Shown here: piece by piece, positions 1 through 7,687 of the stretch | How the letters are laid out: each line of letters starts with the position of its first letter | Position numbering within the stretch: position 1 is the stretch's first letter | Source of the DNA: Bacillota bacterium | Lineage (GTDB): Bacteria; Bacillota; Dethiobacteria; DTU022; UBA8154 | Length of the DNA stretch: 11,674 nucleotides | NCBI GenBank assembly: GCA_003444595.1 | Contig: DLUO01000098.1 | Location: 1,117 to 12,790 of the forward strand | Direction of reading: 5' to 3' | Position numbers and translations under genes: made by a program | Notes under the pieces: model-generated | Seen by the model: the letters and a program-made list of their open reading frames with translations, nothing else | Databases searched by the model: none | Told to the model about the DNA's origin: nothing

Positions 1-37
1 TCCCTTCTAAAAATCATTTATGATCATATCATCTGGT

Positions 38-670
38 TTAAAAATTCATCACCAGGAAAGCCAAATAATGGAACAGGTTAATAATAATATTGGAAATTGG
101 AATCAAGATGACTGGCAGCAGCCCGAAAACCAGCAGCAGAATAAGCAAAAAGGGGCCGTAAGGCTCTATTGAATAGTAAAAGCGCAGGTATCGGCCCGGC
201 AGAACTGAAGTTAATATTTTTGAACCATCCAGCGGCGGCAAAGGAATAATATTAAAAACAGCGAGAAAAACGTTATAAATAACTAAATTCCACATGATCG
301 ACCGTACAAGAGAGCCGGAACCCTGCAAGGTCAACAACACAAGTATAAATGTAGAGAAAAGGCCCAGGAGCAGGTTCATCCCCGGCCCGGCCAGAGAAAC
401 CCAGAAAAGGCCTTTCCTGCGGTCTCGAAAATTATAAGGGTTTATGGGAACGGGCCTGGCCCATCCAAATCTCACTATCAGCAGCATAAGCAACCCGATG
501 GGGTCAAGGTGGGCAAGGGGGTTCAATGTCAAACGGCCCTGGTGTTTAGCCGTAGGATCTCCCCAGTGATAGGCCATCCTGGCATGGGCATATTCATGAA
601 AAGTAATGGCTATAAGTAAAGCAGGTATGCGCACCAGCAAATCATTAGGGAAAAACTGTAATAACTGCAT
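38..670 (-). CDS. Site-2 protease family (M50) membrane metalloprotease
   Basis: Intramembrane zinc metalloprotease of the short M50/S2P type; family members cut membrane-bound proteins inside the bilayer, and the substrate here is unknown. The 210-residue protein has the zinc motif HEYAH at residues 25-29 inside the first hydrophobic segment, an AGPGMN motif at 94-99, and the second metal/catalytic motif N-x4-PPLDG at 140-149. Several hydrophobic segments follow, the last at about 172-208. The ATG start has an AGGAGG ribosome site (678-683) that overlaps the TAG stop of the preceding tRNA nucleotidyltransferase, so the two are one transcript and probably translationally coupled. In many clostridia this gene lies between spoVA and scpA/scpB. 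An AGAAGGGA-like ribosome site at positions 8-1 hints that another minus-strand gene begins just outside the window. The family is sure; the physiological target is not. Confidence 0.93.
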   Translation of the reverse strand: MQLLQFFPNDLLVRIPALLIAITFHEYAHARMAYHWGDPTAKHQGRLTLNPLAHLDPIGLLMLLIVRFGWARPVPINPYNFRDRRKGLFWVSLAGPGMNLLLGLFSTFILVLLTLQGSGSLVRSIMWNLVIYNVFLAVFNIIPLPPLDGSKILTSVLPGRYLRFYYSIEPYGPFLLILLLVFGLLPVILIPISNIIINLFHYLAFLVMNF

Positions 671-681
671 TGCTCTGCCTC

Positions 682-1980
682 CTATTTCTCAGCGCTCTGT
701 TCTCCTGTTACTTTCATTAATAAGCTGACCAACTTGAGCTCCTCTTCTTTATTTTTTACCTTTCCCTCCAGAACAGCCTCGTGCAGTTTTGACAAAATCC
801 TGTTGAAAACAGGCCCCGGTTTCATTCCGGCCTCCAGAAGATCCTTTCCCGTCACTGAGGGTCTCCTCCCCCTGAGATGCTCCCGGTAATACATGATCTG
901 CTCCCGGATACGGGGTTCCGGGGCCAGGGTTATTGCTAAAAGCTGTCCTTCTTCCGGCAACTCCTTGAAGAGGGCGTGGAGACCTGCGGGACCGACGGTT
1001 TCCGCTTTTAATTGACGCAAAACAGAAGGGACATTGGCCCGAATAGAAAGCAGAGCCAGGCGTTCTTTCCTCTTAAGGCGCATTAAATGGCAGAGAAAAT
1101 TGATATCATGCTCCGCCAGGTCATAAAAAAGCGCAGAAAGAAAAAGAAGCGTATAATTGCAGCTTCCGGCCTCAGGTGTAAACTCTGTCAGGTCATACTC
1201 AAGCTGCTGCAACCTCTCTTTTACCTGCGGAGTGAAAAGGAGCCGCGGAAAAATCTCCTTGAACAGGTGCAGTTCATTAAAACGCGTTAGAACCTTCAAG
1301 GGCTTCGGCTCTCGAAAAACAAGCCTTATTTCATTATACAGCCTTTCTTTGCTTACTTTTTCCCAGAGCCTGTTTCTTATGGCTTTAGTCATCAGCGACA
1401 GCGTATCTGCTTCGATGACAAAGTCAAATCTCTGTTCAAACCGTATAGCCCGTATAATCCGCAAAGGGTCATCTACAAAGCTAAGCTTGTACAGCACCCT
1501 GATAAGGCCTTTCTCTAAATCCTCCCTGCCACCGAAATAATCGAAGAACATACCAAATTCGCCAGGATTAAGCGCGCAGGCCATGGTATTGATTGTAAAG
1601 TCCCGGCGAAAAAGATCATTCTTAAGTGTGGACTGTTCCACCGCAGGGAGAGCGCCCGGGGCGGCATAAAATTCTTTCCTGGCGGTGACCATATCGAAGA
1701 CTATTCCCTTGTTCAGAGTAAGCGTGGCCGTACCGAATCTTTCATAGGATCGCAAGGTTCCCGGCATGGCTTTTAGCAAGCTTTTGGCAAACTCTACGGC
1801 AGAACCCTCTACGACCAGGTCTATGTCCCGGTTTTCCCGGCCAAGCAGCAGGTCCCTGACAAAACCGCCGACAGCATATACTTTAAATAATCCTTGCTGG
1901 GAACAGTACCCCAGAAGATAAAGCAGGGCCTGCAGTTCCTTGGAAAGTGCGGTATTAATCAGGGGAGTGAGGTTTTTCAT
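682..1980 (-). CDS. cca: tRNA nucleotidyltransferase (CCA-adding type, class II)
   Basis: Class II nucleotidyltransferase that builds or repairs the 3' CCA end of tRNA; sequence alone cannot exclude a partial (A-adding or CC-adding) enzyme or poly(A) polymerase. From the chosen start the protein has 432 residues: VGGFVRDLLLG at 37-47, RDIDLVV at 51-57 with metal-binding D52 and D54, RRDFTINTMA at 125-134, and DPLRIIRAIRFEQRF at 171-185, followed by a helical tRNA-binding C-terminal part. The open frame extends upstream to 2094, but I start at ATG 1980. It has an AAGGA ribosome site 8 nt upstream, the extra 38 residues are hydrophobic and unlike the family, and a good promoter at 2027-2035 would start transcription inside that extension. 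It begins an apparent two-gene unit with the M50 protease. Confidence 0.93.
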   Translation of the reverse strand: MKNLTPLINTALSKELQALLYLLGYCSQQGLFKVYAVGGFVRDLLLGRENRDIDLVVEGSAVEFAKSLLKAMPGTLRSYERFGTATLTLNKGIVFDMVTARKEFYAAPGALPAVEQSTLKNDLFRRDFTINTMACALNPGEFGMFFDYFGGREDLEKGLIRVLYKLSFVDDPLRIIRAIRFEQRFDFVIEADTLSLMTKAIRNRLWEKVSKERLYNEIRLVFREPKPLKVLTRFNELHLFKEIFPRLLFTPQVKERLQQLEYDLTEFTPEAGSCNYTLLFLSALFYDLAEHDINFLCHLMRLKRKERLALLSIRANVPSVLRQLKAETVGPAGLHALFKELPEEGQLLAITLAPEPRIREQIMYYREHLRGRRPSVTGKDLLEAGMKPGPVFNRILSKLHEAVLEGKVKNKEEELKLVSLLMKVTGEQSAEK

Positions 1981-2026
1981 TATAACAATCCTTAAATCTT
2001 TTAAAGTATCATTATTTCTTTCGTCA

Positions 2027-2035
2027 ATTATACCA
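2027..2035 (-). promoter_or_regulatory. Candidate sigma-A promoter, extended -10, for the tRNA nucleotidyltransferase
   Basis: On the minus strand the sequence reads TGGTATAAT, a perfect -10 hexamer with the extended TGn motif. No good -35 is visible 16-18 nt upstream, which is acceptable for an extended -10 promoter. Predicted transcription start is near 2020, leaving a leader of about 40 nt to the ATG at 1980. It lies just downstream of the DUF2229 pair and marks a likely separate, vegetative transcription unit. Confidence 0.55.
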
Positions 2036-2125
2036 TATAATAACAAAATATAAAATAAAGGCAGGACAACTTGAAAATTCAGAGAAACCGTCATCCAGAT
2101 TTCTGCTCTGTAAAGACGAAAAAGG

Positions 2126-3232
2126 TTAACAGGTCATAGAACTCTTAACGGCCCTTCGTTTTTTTTCGCGTATCAGATCCACAAATGCCTCTATTCTCGT
2201 CTGGAAACCGGCCTGAGCAGAATGCTCATCCAGGGAAAGAGTTAAAATCGGCAGACGGTAATCTCGACTTACGGCAGGAAGAATACTCTGCGCCACAATC
2301 TCCGGTGTGCATGTAAAAGGCAGTATGTGGACAACCCCGTCAGCCAAATTGTTTCTGGCGTAAATGATGCTGTCACCGACAGACTCCCAGCCATGTCCGC
2401 CGACAAAACAGTTAAGGTACGGCCTCGCCGCCTTTTTAAACTTGATGCGCCTGAGCAGGTGACGTGGGCTTATAAGAACATTATCACAAATCCAGTCAGA
2501 GAGATACACGCTCCTTATGACCTCCACCCCCATGCCTCCCAGCACCTTTTCCAAGTTGAGATTCACATAAGGTTCCCACATCGTAAAAACCTCGCCAACA
2601 ACGGCAATTCTGAGGGATTGGCATCTCCTGTTCCGGCTTTTGCTGAAAGAAGATAGTGCCCTTAGAAAATCCACGGTTGTTTCCCGCAAGCGTTTTTTCT
2701 CATCTGTGACGTTAATGGCTTTTACCGCCTGCTCGTAACATCGCCAGGCATCGCGGTGATTGTAGAGCTGTACTTTTAAAAGAACCCGGTGGATTTTATC
2801 CAGAGCAATTATTTTTCCCCAGGCCAGGGTGAGGGCCTCCCATATCTCCTTCCAACTGCATCCATTTCCCAGCGGCTGCAGATTGTGCAAAAAGCTTGCC
2901 CAGTCCCCCATGGGAGGCTCAATAACAATGATCTTGAATTGATAACCCAGATCTTTTAAAATTTCCCTTTCCACCTGAGCGTAATAACCGAAACGACAGG
3001 GTCCGGAGCCACCCAGCATCACTACTGTTTCTGCCCCCTTGTCCAGCCCTTCGATAAAATTTCCCACGTTAACTTTTAAAGGAAGGCAGGCGAACTCCGG
3101 GGAGTAACGTACACCAAACTCAACCGTTTTCCTGGTTATCGGCGGGGGAGGTATCACCTCGTGGCCCAGTTTTTCAAATAGGGCTTTCAGGGCAATCCAC
3201 AGATTTCCCATGTGCGGGAATGTAACTCTCAT
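2126..3232 (-). CDS. DUF2229 / acyl-CoA dehydratase activase-related protein, second of a tandem pair
   Basis: A 368-residue soluble protein of the family annotated as CoA-protein activase or DUF2229 (COG3581-like), related to 2-hydroxyacyl-CoA dehydratase activation components; the biochemical role is not established. The start MRVTFPHMGN is typical of the family. Likely cofactor-binding cysteines lie in ACLPLK (C49), GPCRFGYY (C79) and FTCTPE (C308), and a C-terminal LDEHSAQAG motif at 334-342 is shared with the neighbour. By family analogy the cysteines may bind an iron-sulfur cluster; this is inference. The ATG has a GGAGG site (3243-3247) 10 nt upstream and overlaps the preceding gene by 59 nt, so translation is probably coupled. 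Neither dehydratase subunits nor the ATPase-type activator domain occurs nearby. No terminator is obvious after it. Confidence 0.85.
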   Translation of the reverse strand: MRVTFPHMGNLWIALKALFEKLGHEVIPPPPITRKTVEFGVRYSPEFACLPLKVNVGNFIEGLDKGAETVVMLGGSGPCRFGYYAQVEREILKDLGYQFKIIVIEPPMGDWASFLHNLQPLGNGCSWKEIWEALTLAWGKIIALDKIHRVLLKVQLYNHRDAWRCYEQAVKAINVTDEKKRLRETTVDFLRALSSFSKSRNRRCQSLRIAVVGEVFTMWEPYVNLNLEKVLGGMGVEVIRSVYLSDWICDNVLISPRHLLRRIKFKKAARPYLNCFVGGHGWESVGDSIIYARNNLADGVVHILPFTCTPEIVAQSILPAVSRDYRLPILTLSLDEHSAQAGFQTRIEAFVDLIREKKRRAVKSSMTC

Positions 3233-4208
3233 TCTTTTGTTTCCTCCATTTCAGCATTTCTATAAACGCCTCGAGCCTGGTAATGACTCCAACTTCCGCC
3301 GAATGTTCATCCAGCACCAGGGTTAGAAAGGGTCTTTCCGCACGTTTATAAGTTCTTTCAATCAGATCCATAATCAATGAATCAGGCCCGCAGGCAAAGG
3401 AAACAAGAAGAATAATGCCGTCAACACTGGCGTTTTCCAGCAGGTAATAGGCAGAGCCGATAGTTTCTTTGCCAAAAGTCCAGAAAATATCTTTCTGCAG
3501 CTTTTTTAACCCTTGATTAATCTCCCGATCGGAGAACATCTTGCTGGTTACTATTTCTGCTCCCATTCCCTGCAGCTTCGTTATAATATCCATATTGATA
3601 TACCTGTCATAGAGATTATAACTATGCCCAATCAACCCCAGGCGTAAGGTGCTGTTCTGCTTTAGGGTACGGGTTGTTTTTGCATCCGTTCTGTTAAAAA
3701 AAATCTCCTCCGGCTGTAAACCCCGGAGCATCCTGTTTTTAAAACTCTCCTGATTTTCCAGGGCCAGCCTGTAAGCCAGGCGGATTTTCCAGGGATTAAA
3801 AGTGAAAACCCTTCCCAACCGGTACATCTCTTCAGGCACCTCCCCCTTATGCTTGCGGATATCAATATCGACGTTCAAGGCAGGAGGAATTCCCGGAATT
3901 AACTGTTTGATCATGTACGGCAGACCCATAAATTTTGGACATAGAAACCGGCGCGGCTCCACACTGACATAGCGGGGAATAAAGAGATAATCAACTTTTT
4001 GGCTGGCCAAACTCTGCACGTGCCCCATAAACACCTTGACAGGCAGGCAGGTTTCCTCTACCGCTGCTTTAATCCCGCTGTTCAATATTTCCTTGTTTGT
4101 TTTCGGTGAAAGGATTATTTCCGCGCCCAGTCCTTCAAAAAAAGTGCTCCAGAAAAGGAAATAATCGTAATATAAAAGAGCACGTGGTATACCGATTTTT
4201 ATTCCCAT
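3174..4208 (-). CDS. DUF2229 / acyl-CoA dehydratase activase-related protein, first of a tandem pair
   Basis: A 344-residue soluble protein related to the DUF2229/COG3580 part of large CoA-dehydratase activase proteins, here without the fused ATPase domain. It starts MGIKIGIPRALLYYDY, a conserved opening of this family. Candidate cluster cysteines are C54 (ETCLPVK), C90 (FLCPKF) and C273 (FACGPDS). The motif LDEHSAEVG at 299-307 and the CLP motif are shared with the next gene, so the two are distant paralogues. The ATG has a GGAGGT ribosome site 5 nt upstream, and the gene begins 24 nt after the spoVAF stop with no terminator between, which places it in the spoVA transcript. The function is unknown; a role in forespore or germination metabolism is only inferred from position. 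Confidence 0.85.
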   Translation of the reverse strand: MGIKIGIPRALLYYDYFLFWSTFFEGLGAEIILSPKTNKEILNSGIKAAVEETCLPVKVFMGHVQSLASQKVDYLFIPRYVSVEPRRFLCPKFMGLPYMIKQLIPGIPPALNVDIDIRKHKGEVPEEMYRLGRVFTFNPWKIRLAYRLALENQESFKNRMLRGLQPEEIFFNRTDAKTTRTLKQNSTLRLGLIGHSYNLYDRYINMDIITKLQGMGAEIVTSKMFSDREINQGLKKLQKDIFWTFGKETIGSAYYLLENASVDGIILLVSFACGPDSLIMDLIERTYKRAERPFLTLVLDEHSAEVGVITRLEAFIEMLKWRKQKNESYIPAHGKSVDCPESPI

Positions 4209-4232
4209 TATTTACCTCCAAAAAACAGCTAA

Positions 4233-5728
4233 TTATTTCTCGCCCGGGGGTGCAGTATCAGCATCCCGCGTCTTTAAAATGGACGGCCTGAATCCCTTTA
4301 TGGGAACCGGTTTTCTAACCAGCACACTAAACAGCGCCTTGATATCCAAAGGTAACAAAGGCCATAAATAGGGAATCCCCAAAGAGCGGGTGCTGGCCAG
4401 CCTGTAAAAAATAATTAAAACGCCGGCGATAAAACCGTAAATATTAAAAAGACCCGTCAAAACCAGCAGAAAAAATTGTACCAAACGGTTGGCCAGGCTG
4501 AGTTCCCAGCTGGGTGTAGAGAAGACGCCAATGGCAACCAGGCTGATATAAAGCAAAACCTCCGGGACAAAAACACCGACAGTAACAGCAATATCGCCGA
4601 TCAATAACGCCCCTACAAGTCCCAGGGCCGTAGCCAGGGGAGACGGCGTATGGATGCTGGCCATGCGAAGCAGGTCCAGTCCCAGGTTGGCTAGGATAAA
4701 CTGTATAAAAAGCGGTATGGTGGGTGACTCCTTGGGGCCGATAAAAGTAAGGATCTCGGGTAGTAAATCCCTGTATTCTACCAGTATAAGCCAAAGAGGT
4801 ACCAGGAAAACAGATATAAAAACCCCCAGTATACGGACCCAGCGTATATAAACACCAACAATAGGGTTATGACGGAACTCTTCGGCGTGCTGTAAATGGT
4901 GAAACAGGGTTACCGGAGCAATCATTACAGACGGTGAAGTATCGACGAGAATGCACACATGCCCCTCCAAAAGGTGAACCGCGGCCACATCCGGCCTCTC
5001 CGTATAGCGGATTTCGGGGAACGGGTTCCAGAAGCCCTCAGTAATAAATTCCTCTACCGATTTTTCAGCCATCGGCAAACCGTCAACATCTATTTTTAAC
5101 AGTTTATCCCTGATTTTTTCCAAAATTTCAGGGTTAACAATATCTTCTATGTATAGCAGTGCCACTTCCGTTAAAGAACGCCGGCCCAGTTTAAAGCTCT
5201 CCGTTCGCAACCGGGGATCTCTTATCCTTCTCCTGATTAGTGTAACGTTAAAGAGCAATGTTTCCACGAAGCCGTCCCTGGAACCGCGGGTTACCTTCTC
5301 AATATCAGCCTCATCCGGATCCCGGGAAGGATATTTCCTGGTATCTACAGCAATAATTTTTTCCTCACCGTCAATAAGGAAAACAAGCGGGCCGGCCAGG
5401 ACCTCCTTGACAGCCTCTTCGAGGTTGTCTATTATTGATATCTCGCCATAGGGCAGCAATTTTGAAGTTATTTTTTCCAGAGTATTGGGTACAACCTCCT
5501 CCTGTTTTGCTTCCAGGAGGGTTTGCATAATCAGAGTAATAATATCGGAGTCGGCAAAGCCGTCAATAAAAATAAAAGCGACCTTCTTGCGCCCGATTTT
5601 AAACTCCCTTAACACAACATCAAAACTGATATCCATGCCCAGCTTACGGCTGAAATAAGCGATATTATCTTCAATTTTAAGGTTTACCGGTCTTTTCTGC
5701 TCCGTTTTTTTTCGCCTGCCTCTATCAT
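4233..5728 (-). CDS. spoVAF: SpoVAF, GerA-family spore membrane protein, with an apparent 1-nt frameshift near its 5' end
   Basis: A GerA A-subunit homologue encoded in spoVA operons, located in the spore inner membrane and linked to germination. The intact frame runs from ATG 5636 (467 residues). Counting from there, it has a soluble N-terminal half with the family block VTRGSRDGFVETL at 115-127 followed by RRRIRDPRL, then membrane segments at about 262-285, 305-323, 334-375, 383-412 and a final LWPLLPLD region. Codons upstream of 5636 continue in frame with SpoVAF-like sequence (KIEDNIAYFSRKLG) but have no start codon. The natural ATG, at 5726-5728 directly after the spoVAE stop (TAGATG), is one base out of frame. 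One extra A in the A8 run at 5705-5712 would join them into 498 residues, close to the roughly 490 of B. subtilis SpoVAF. Sequencing error, slippage or a real mutation are all possible. Confidence 0.88.
5705..5712 (-). other. A8 homopolymer separating the spoVAF start from its reading frame
   Basis: The minus strand has eight A residues here. Read from ATG 5728, the frame gives MIEAGEKKRSRKDR and then a TAA stop. Nine A residues would give MIEAGEKKTEQKRP and run straight into the conserved SpoVAF frame. Long A runs are known sites of polymerase slippage and of indel errors. Confidence 0.75.
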
Positions 5729-6082
5729 CTAGCCTTTTGGATTGAAGATTATGGCCATAATGAACCCGAAAATTATTGCCGAGGTGATCCCCGTGGATGT
5801 TAACTCGAACATTCCCGTCAAAACTCCCAGGATGCCGCTTCTTGCCGCCTCAGCCATGGCGCCTTTGGCCAGCGCATTGCCGAAACTGGAAATCGGCAGC
5901 AGCGCACCGGCTCCGGCAAACTCGATCAGGCGGTCATAAAGACCCACCCCCCCTAAAATACCGCCGGCCACAGTGAAGCCGGTCAATATATGCCCGGGCG
6001 TAAAAGGCGTCAGGTCAAATAAAAGCTGTCCAATTACACAGATTAATCCGCCGACTAAAAAAGCTGTCCAGTAACTTCCCAA
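5729..6082 (-). CDS. spoVAE: SpoVAE (SpoVAEb-type) membrane protein
   Basis: Small integral membrane component of the SpoVA complex, which moves Ca-dipicolinate into the forespore and out again at germination. Recognisable signatures are FLVGGLICVIGQLL near the start, TPGHIL, GLYDRLIEFAGAGALLPISSFG, and a hydrophobic C-terminal end. The sequence resembles SpoVAC, as expected for these paralogues. The open frame reaches ATG 6139, which would overlap spoVAD by 29 nt. I prefer TTG at 6082, because an AGAAGGTG ribosome site lies 5 nt upstream and the resulting 117 residues match the 116 or so of B. subtilis SpoVAEB. Its TAG stop is immediately followed by the ATG of spoVAF, giving direct coupling. 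Confidence 0.92.
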   Translation of the reverse strand: MGSYWTAFLVGGLICVIGQLLFDLTPFTPGHILTGFTVAGGILGGVGLYDRLIEFAGAGALLPISSFGNALAKGAMAEAARSGILGVLTGMFELTSTGITSAIIFGFIMAIIFNPKG

Positions 6083-6087
6083 AACAA

Positions 6088-6095
6088 CACCTTCT
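6088..6095 (-). promoter_or_regulatory. Ribosome binding site deciding the spoVAE start
   Basis: The minus strand reads AGAAGGTG, a near-perfect anti-16S match, 5 nt before TTG at 6082. It lies between the spoVAD stop and this TTG. No comparable site precedes ATG 6139, so the downstream TTG is favoured. Confidence 0.65.
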
Positions 6096-6110
6096 TTTAC
6101 TAAAGCTATT

Positions 6111-7133
6111 TTAAATTTCCAGGGATACGGCATGAGCAATAGCCGGCATACTTTCCCTTTGCAAATATGTCGTGGGACTATGGAGTGCGCCTGTGGCCAC
6201 CAACAAAACCCTTTGCAATTCCTTTTTCAACATTTTTTCGTAAAAATAACCCAGGAACACCAGGGCTGAACAGGCACAGCCGCTCCCTCCGGCACCTACC
6301 TGCTGGTGAGGATAATACAGCAACACCCCGCAGTCGGAATAATTGGGGGTAATTGTATAACCTTTTCCGGCTAAAATATCCTCGTTTAGCTTCTTGCCAA
6401 CTCCCCCGAGATCTCCGGTAAGAATCAGGTTATAGTAAGAAGGCTCTCTGGCCATATCCACAAAATGGTTATAAATTGTATCGGCGGCTGCCGGCGCCAT
6501 GGCTACTCCCAGAGCAAAAGGGTCTTTTATCCCGGCATCCACGACTTTCCCAATGGTGATAGACTCCAGGCGCGGCCCCTCCCCCGCTTCTGAGCTTAAT
6601 ACGACGGCACCGGCCCCGGTAACGGTCCACTGTGCATACCCGGGTCTCTGGTAACCGTATTCTGTGGGATAGCGATACTGCCTCTCAGCGCTGCAGTTAT
6701 GACTGGAAGTGGCCACGAGAATATTCCTGGCAAAACCGCCCTGAAGAAGCATTGCGCCGATGGATAAGCCTTCCGTCAGAGTAGAACAGGCACCATAGAT
6801 CCCCAGAAAAGGCACGGCCAGCCTCCTGGCGCAGAAGGAGGCGCTGATAACCTGGTTTAACAGATCGCCGGCGATAAAATAATCAATATCGTCAGGAGAA
6901 AGCCCGGCTTTAGCAAGCGCCAGGTGACACGCTTCCTCCATCATATGACACTCAGCGCGCTCAAAACTTTTTTCCTTTAAAATAGTATCGTTGTAGCTAC
7001 GGTCAAAAAAAGCTGACAAAGGCCCCAAACTTTCTTTGGGGCCGGCTACGGTCGCTGAAGAGACCAGCGTTACTGTTTTGTCCAGGAGAACACTCTGCTT
7101 GCCAATTTTTCTCTCTATAGTATAACTCTGCAA
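6111..7133 (-). CDS. spoVAD: SpoVAD, thiolase-fold dipicolinate-binding protein
   Basis: Thiolase/ketoacyl-synthase-like protein that in Bacillus binds dipicolinic acid on the inner spore membrane and is essential for its uptake. The 340 residues (B. subtilis has 338) include VAGPKESLGPL at 29-39, the thiolase-position cysteine in GIYGACSTLTEGL (C116), SSHNCSAERQYRYPTEYG at 143-160, and the glycine-rich GAGGSGCACSALV at 280-292. The start is uncertain: no ATG is available upstream of the conserved block, TTG 7133 is the only canonical codon, and the purine-rich AAAGGGGG at 7148-7155 is 14 nt away, further than ideal. Between spoVAC and spoVAE in the operon, as in other spore formers. Confidence 0.96.
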   Translation of the reverse strand: MQSYTIERKIGKQSVLLDKTVTLVSSATVAGPKESLGPLSAFFDRSYNDTILKEKSFERAECHMMEEACHLALAKAGLSPDDIDYFIAGDLLNQVISASFCARRLAVPFLGIYGACSTLTEGLSIGAMLLQGGFARNILVATSSHNCSAERQYRYPTEYGYQRPGYAQWTVTGAGAVVLSSEAGEGPRLESITIGKVVDAGIKDPFALGVAMAPAAADTIYNHFVDMAREPSYYNLILTGDLGGVGKKLNEDILAGKGYTITPNYSDCGVLLYYPHQQVGAGGSGCACSALVFLGYFYEKMLKKELQRVLLVATGALHSPTTYLQRESMPAIAHAVSLEI

Positions 7134-7173
7134 TCTGCTTTGGACAGCCCCCTTTCCCTTATACCGGTTGGAG

Positions 7174-7653
7174 CTAAATCAGGGCTGATATCAGTCCGAT
7201 AAAAAATGCCGTTACTACTCCGAAAACAATCACGGAACCCGCCAGGGCGAACATCTTGGAACCAGTGCCCAGAACCAGCCCTTCTCTCCGGAACTCAACA
7301 GCCATGGAGGTCACTGAATTGGCAAAACCCGTTACCGGGACGGCGATGCCGGCCCCGGCCACCCGGGCGATGTCGTCAAAGACTCCCAATCCGGTCATAA
7401 CTGCCGCAATAAAAATTACAGTTGCCACGGTAGGATTTCCGGCCTGCTTTTCCGGCACGCCCAGGGTAACAAAAAGGTTAAGGATTGCCTGCCCGATAGT
7501 GCAGATACCCCCCCCAAAGAGGAAAGCATAAATAATATTTTTTAAAAGAGGAGGTTTGGGCTGCTTCAACTTGTTCCAGTCTTTTATCCAGTTTGGATTA
7601 ACCAGAATCTCATCATTTTTTTTAGCGTCTATTGCTCTGCACCCCCTTAACAA
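7174..7653 (-). CDS. spoVAC: SpoVAC membrane channel component
   Basis: Integral membrane protein of the SpoVA complex; B. subtilis SpoVAC behaves as a mechanosensitive channel for dipicolinate release. Visible signatures are KQPKPPLLKNIIYAFLFGGG, GNPTVATV, GLGVFDDIARVAGAGIAVPVTGFANS and EGLVLGTGSKMFALAGSVIVFG. The coordinates give the outer frame, which opens with TTG 7653 (159 residues) but has no ribosome site before it. The only good site, AAGGGGGTG, lies inside that frame (7640-7648) and is 7 nt before an ATA codon at 7632. Starting there gives 152 residues, close to the 150 of B. subtilis, so a rare AUA start is the better biological reading. The ribosome site lies in a hairpin. Confidence 0.94.
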   Translation of the reverse strand: MLRGCRAIDAKKNDEILVNPNWIKDWNKLKQPKPPLLKNIIYAFLFGGGICTIGQAILNLFVTLGVPEKQAGNPTVATVIFIAAVMTGLGVFDDIARVAGAGIAVPVTGFANSVTSMAVEFRREGLVLGTGSKMFALAGSVIVFGVVTAFFIGLISALI

Positions 7654-7684
7654 AAAATATATTTGTTTTAAAGAAGGGGGAGTG
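7640..7684 (-). promoter_or_regulatory. Hairpin covering the spoVAC ribosome binding site
   Basis: On the minus strand CCCCCTT (7680-7674) pairs with AAGGGGG (7648-7642), and inside it AACAAA (minus strand reading of 7667-7662) pairs with TTTGTT (7654-7649) around a 7-nt loop, with a 6-nt bulge on one side. The AAGGGGG arm is the spoVAC Shine-Dalgarno sequence. No T-run follows, so this is not a terminator. Folding is judged by eye. Confidence 0.5.
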
Positions 7685-7687
7685 CGG

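Noticed and set aside
1157..1540. 127-codon plus-strand ORF
   Set aside because: Antisense shadow of the tRNA nucleotidyltransferase; serine/leucine-rich, no ribosome site.
4444..4794. 116-codon minus-strand ORF in another frame within spoVAF
   Set aside because: Overlaps conserved SpoVAF membrane segments in a different frame and shows no family similarity.
5149..5451. 100-codon plus-strand ORF
   Set aside because: Antisense shadow inside spoVAF; serine-rich composition typical of reverse-frame reading.
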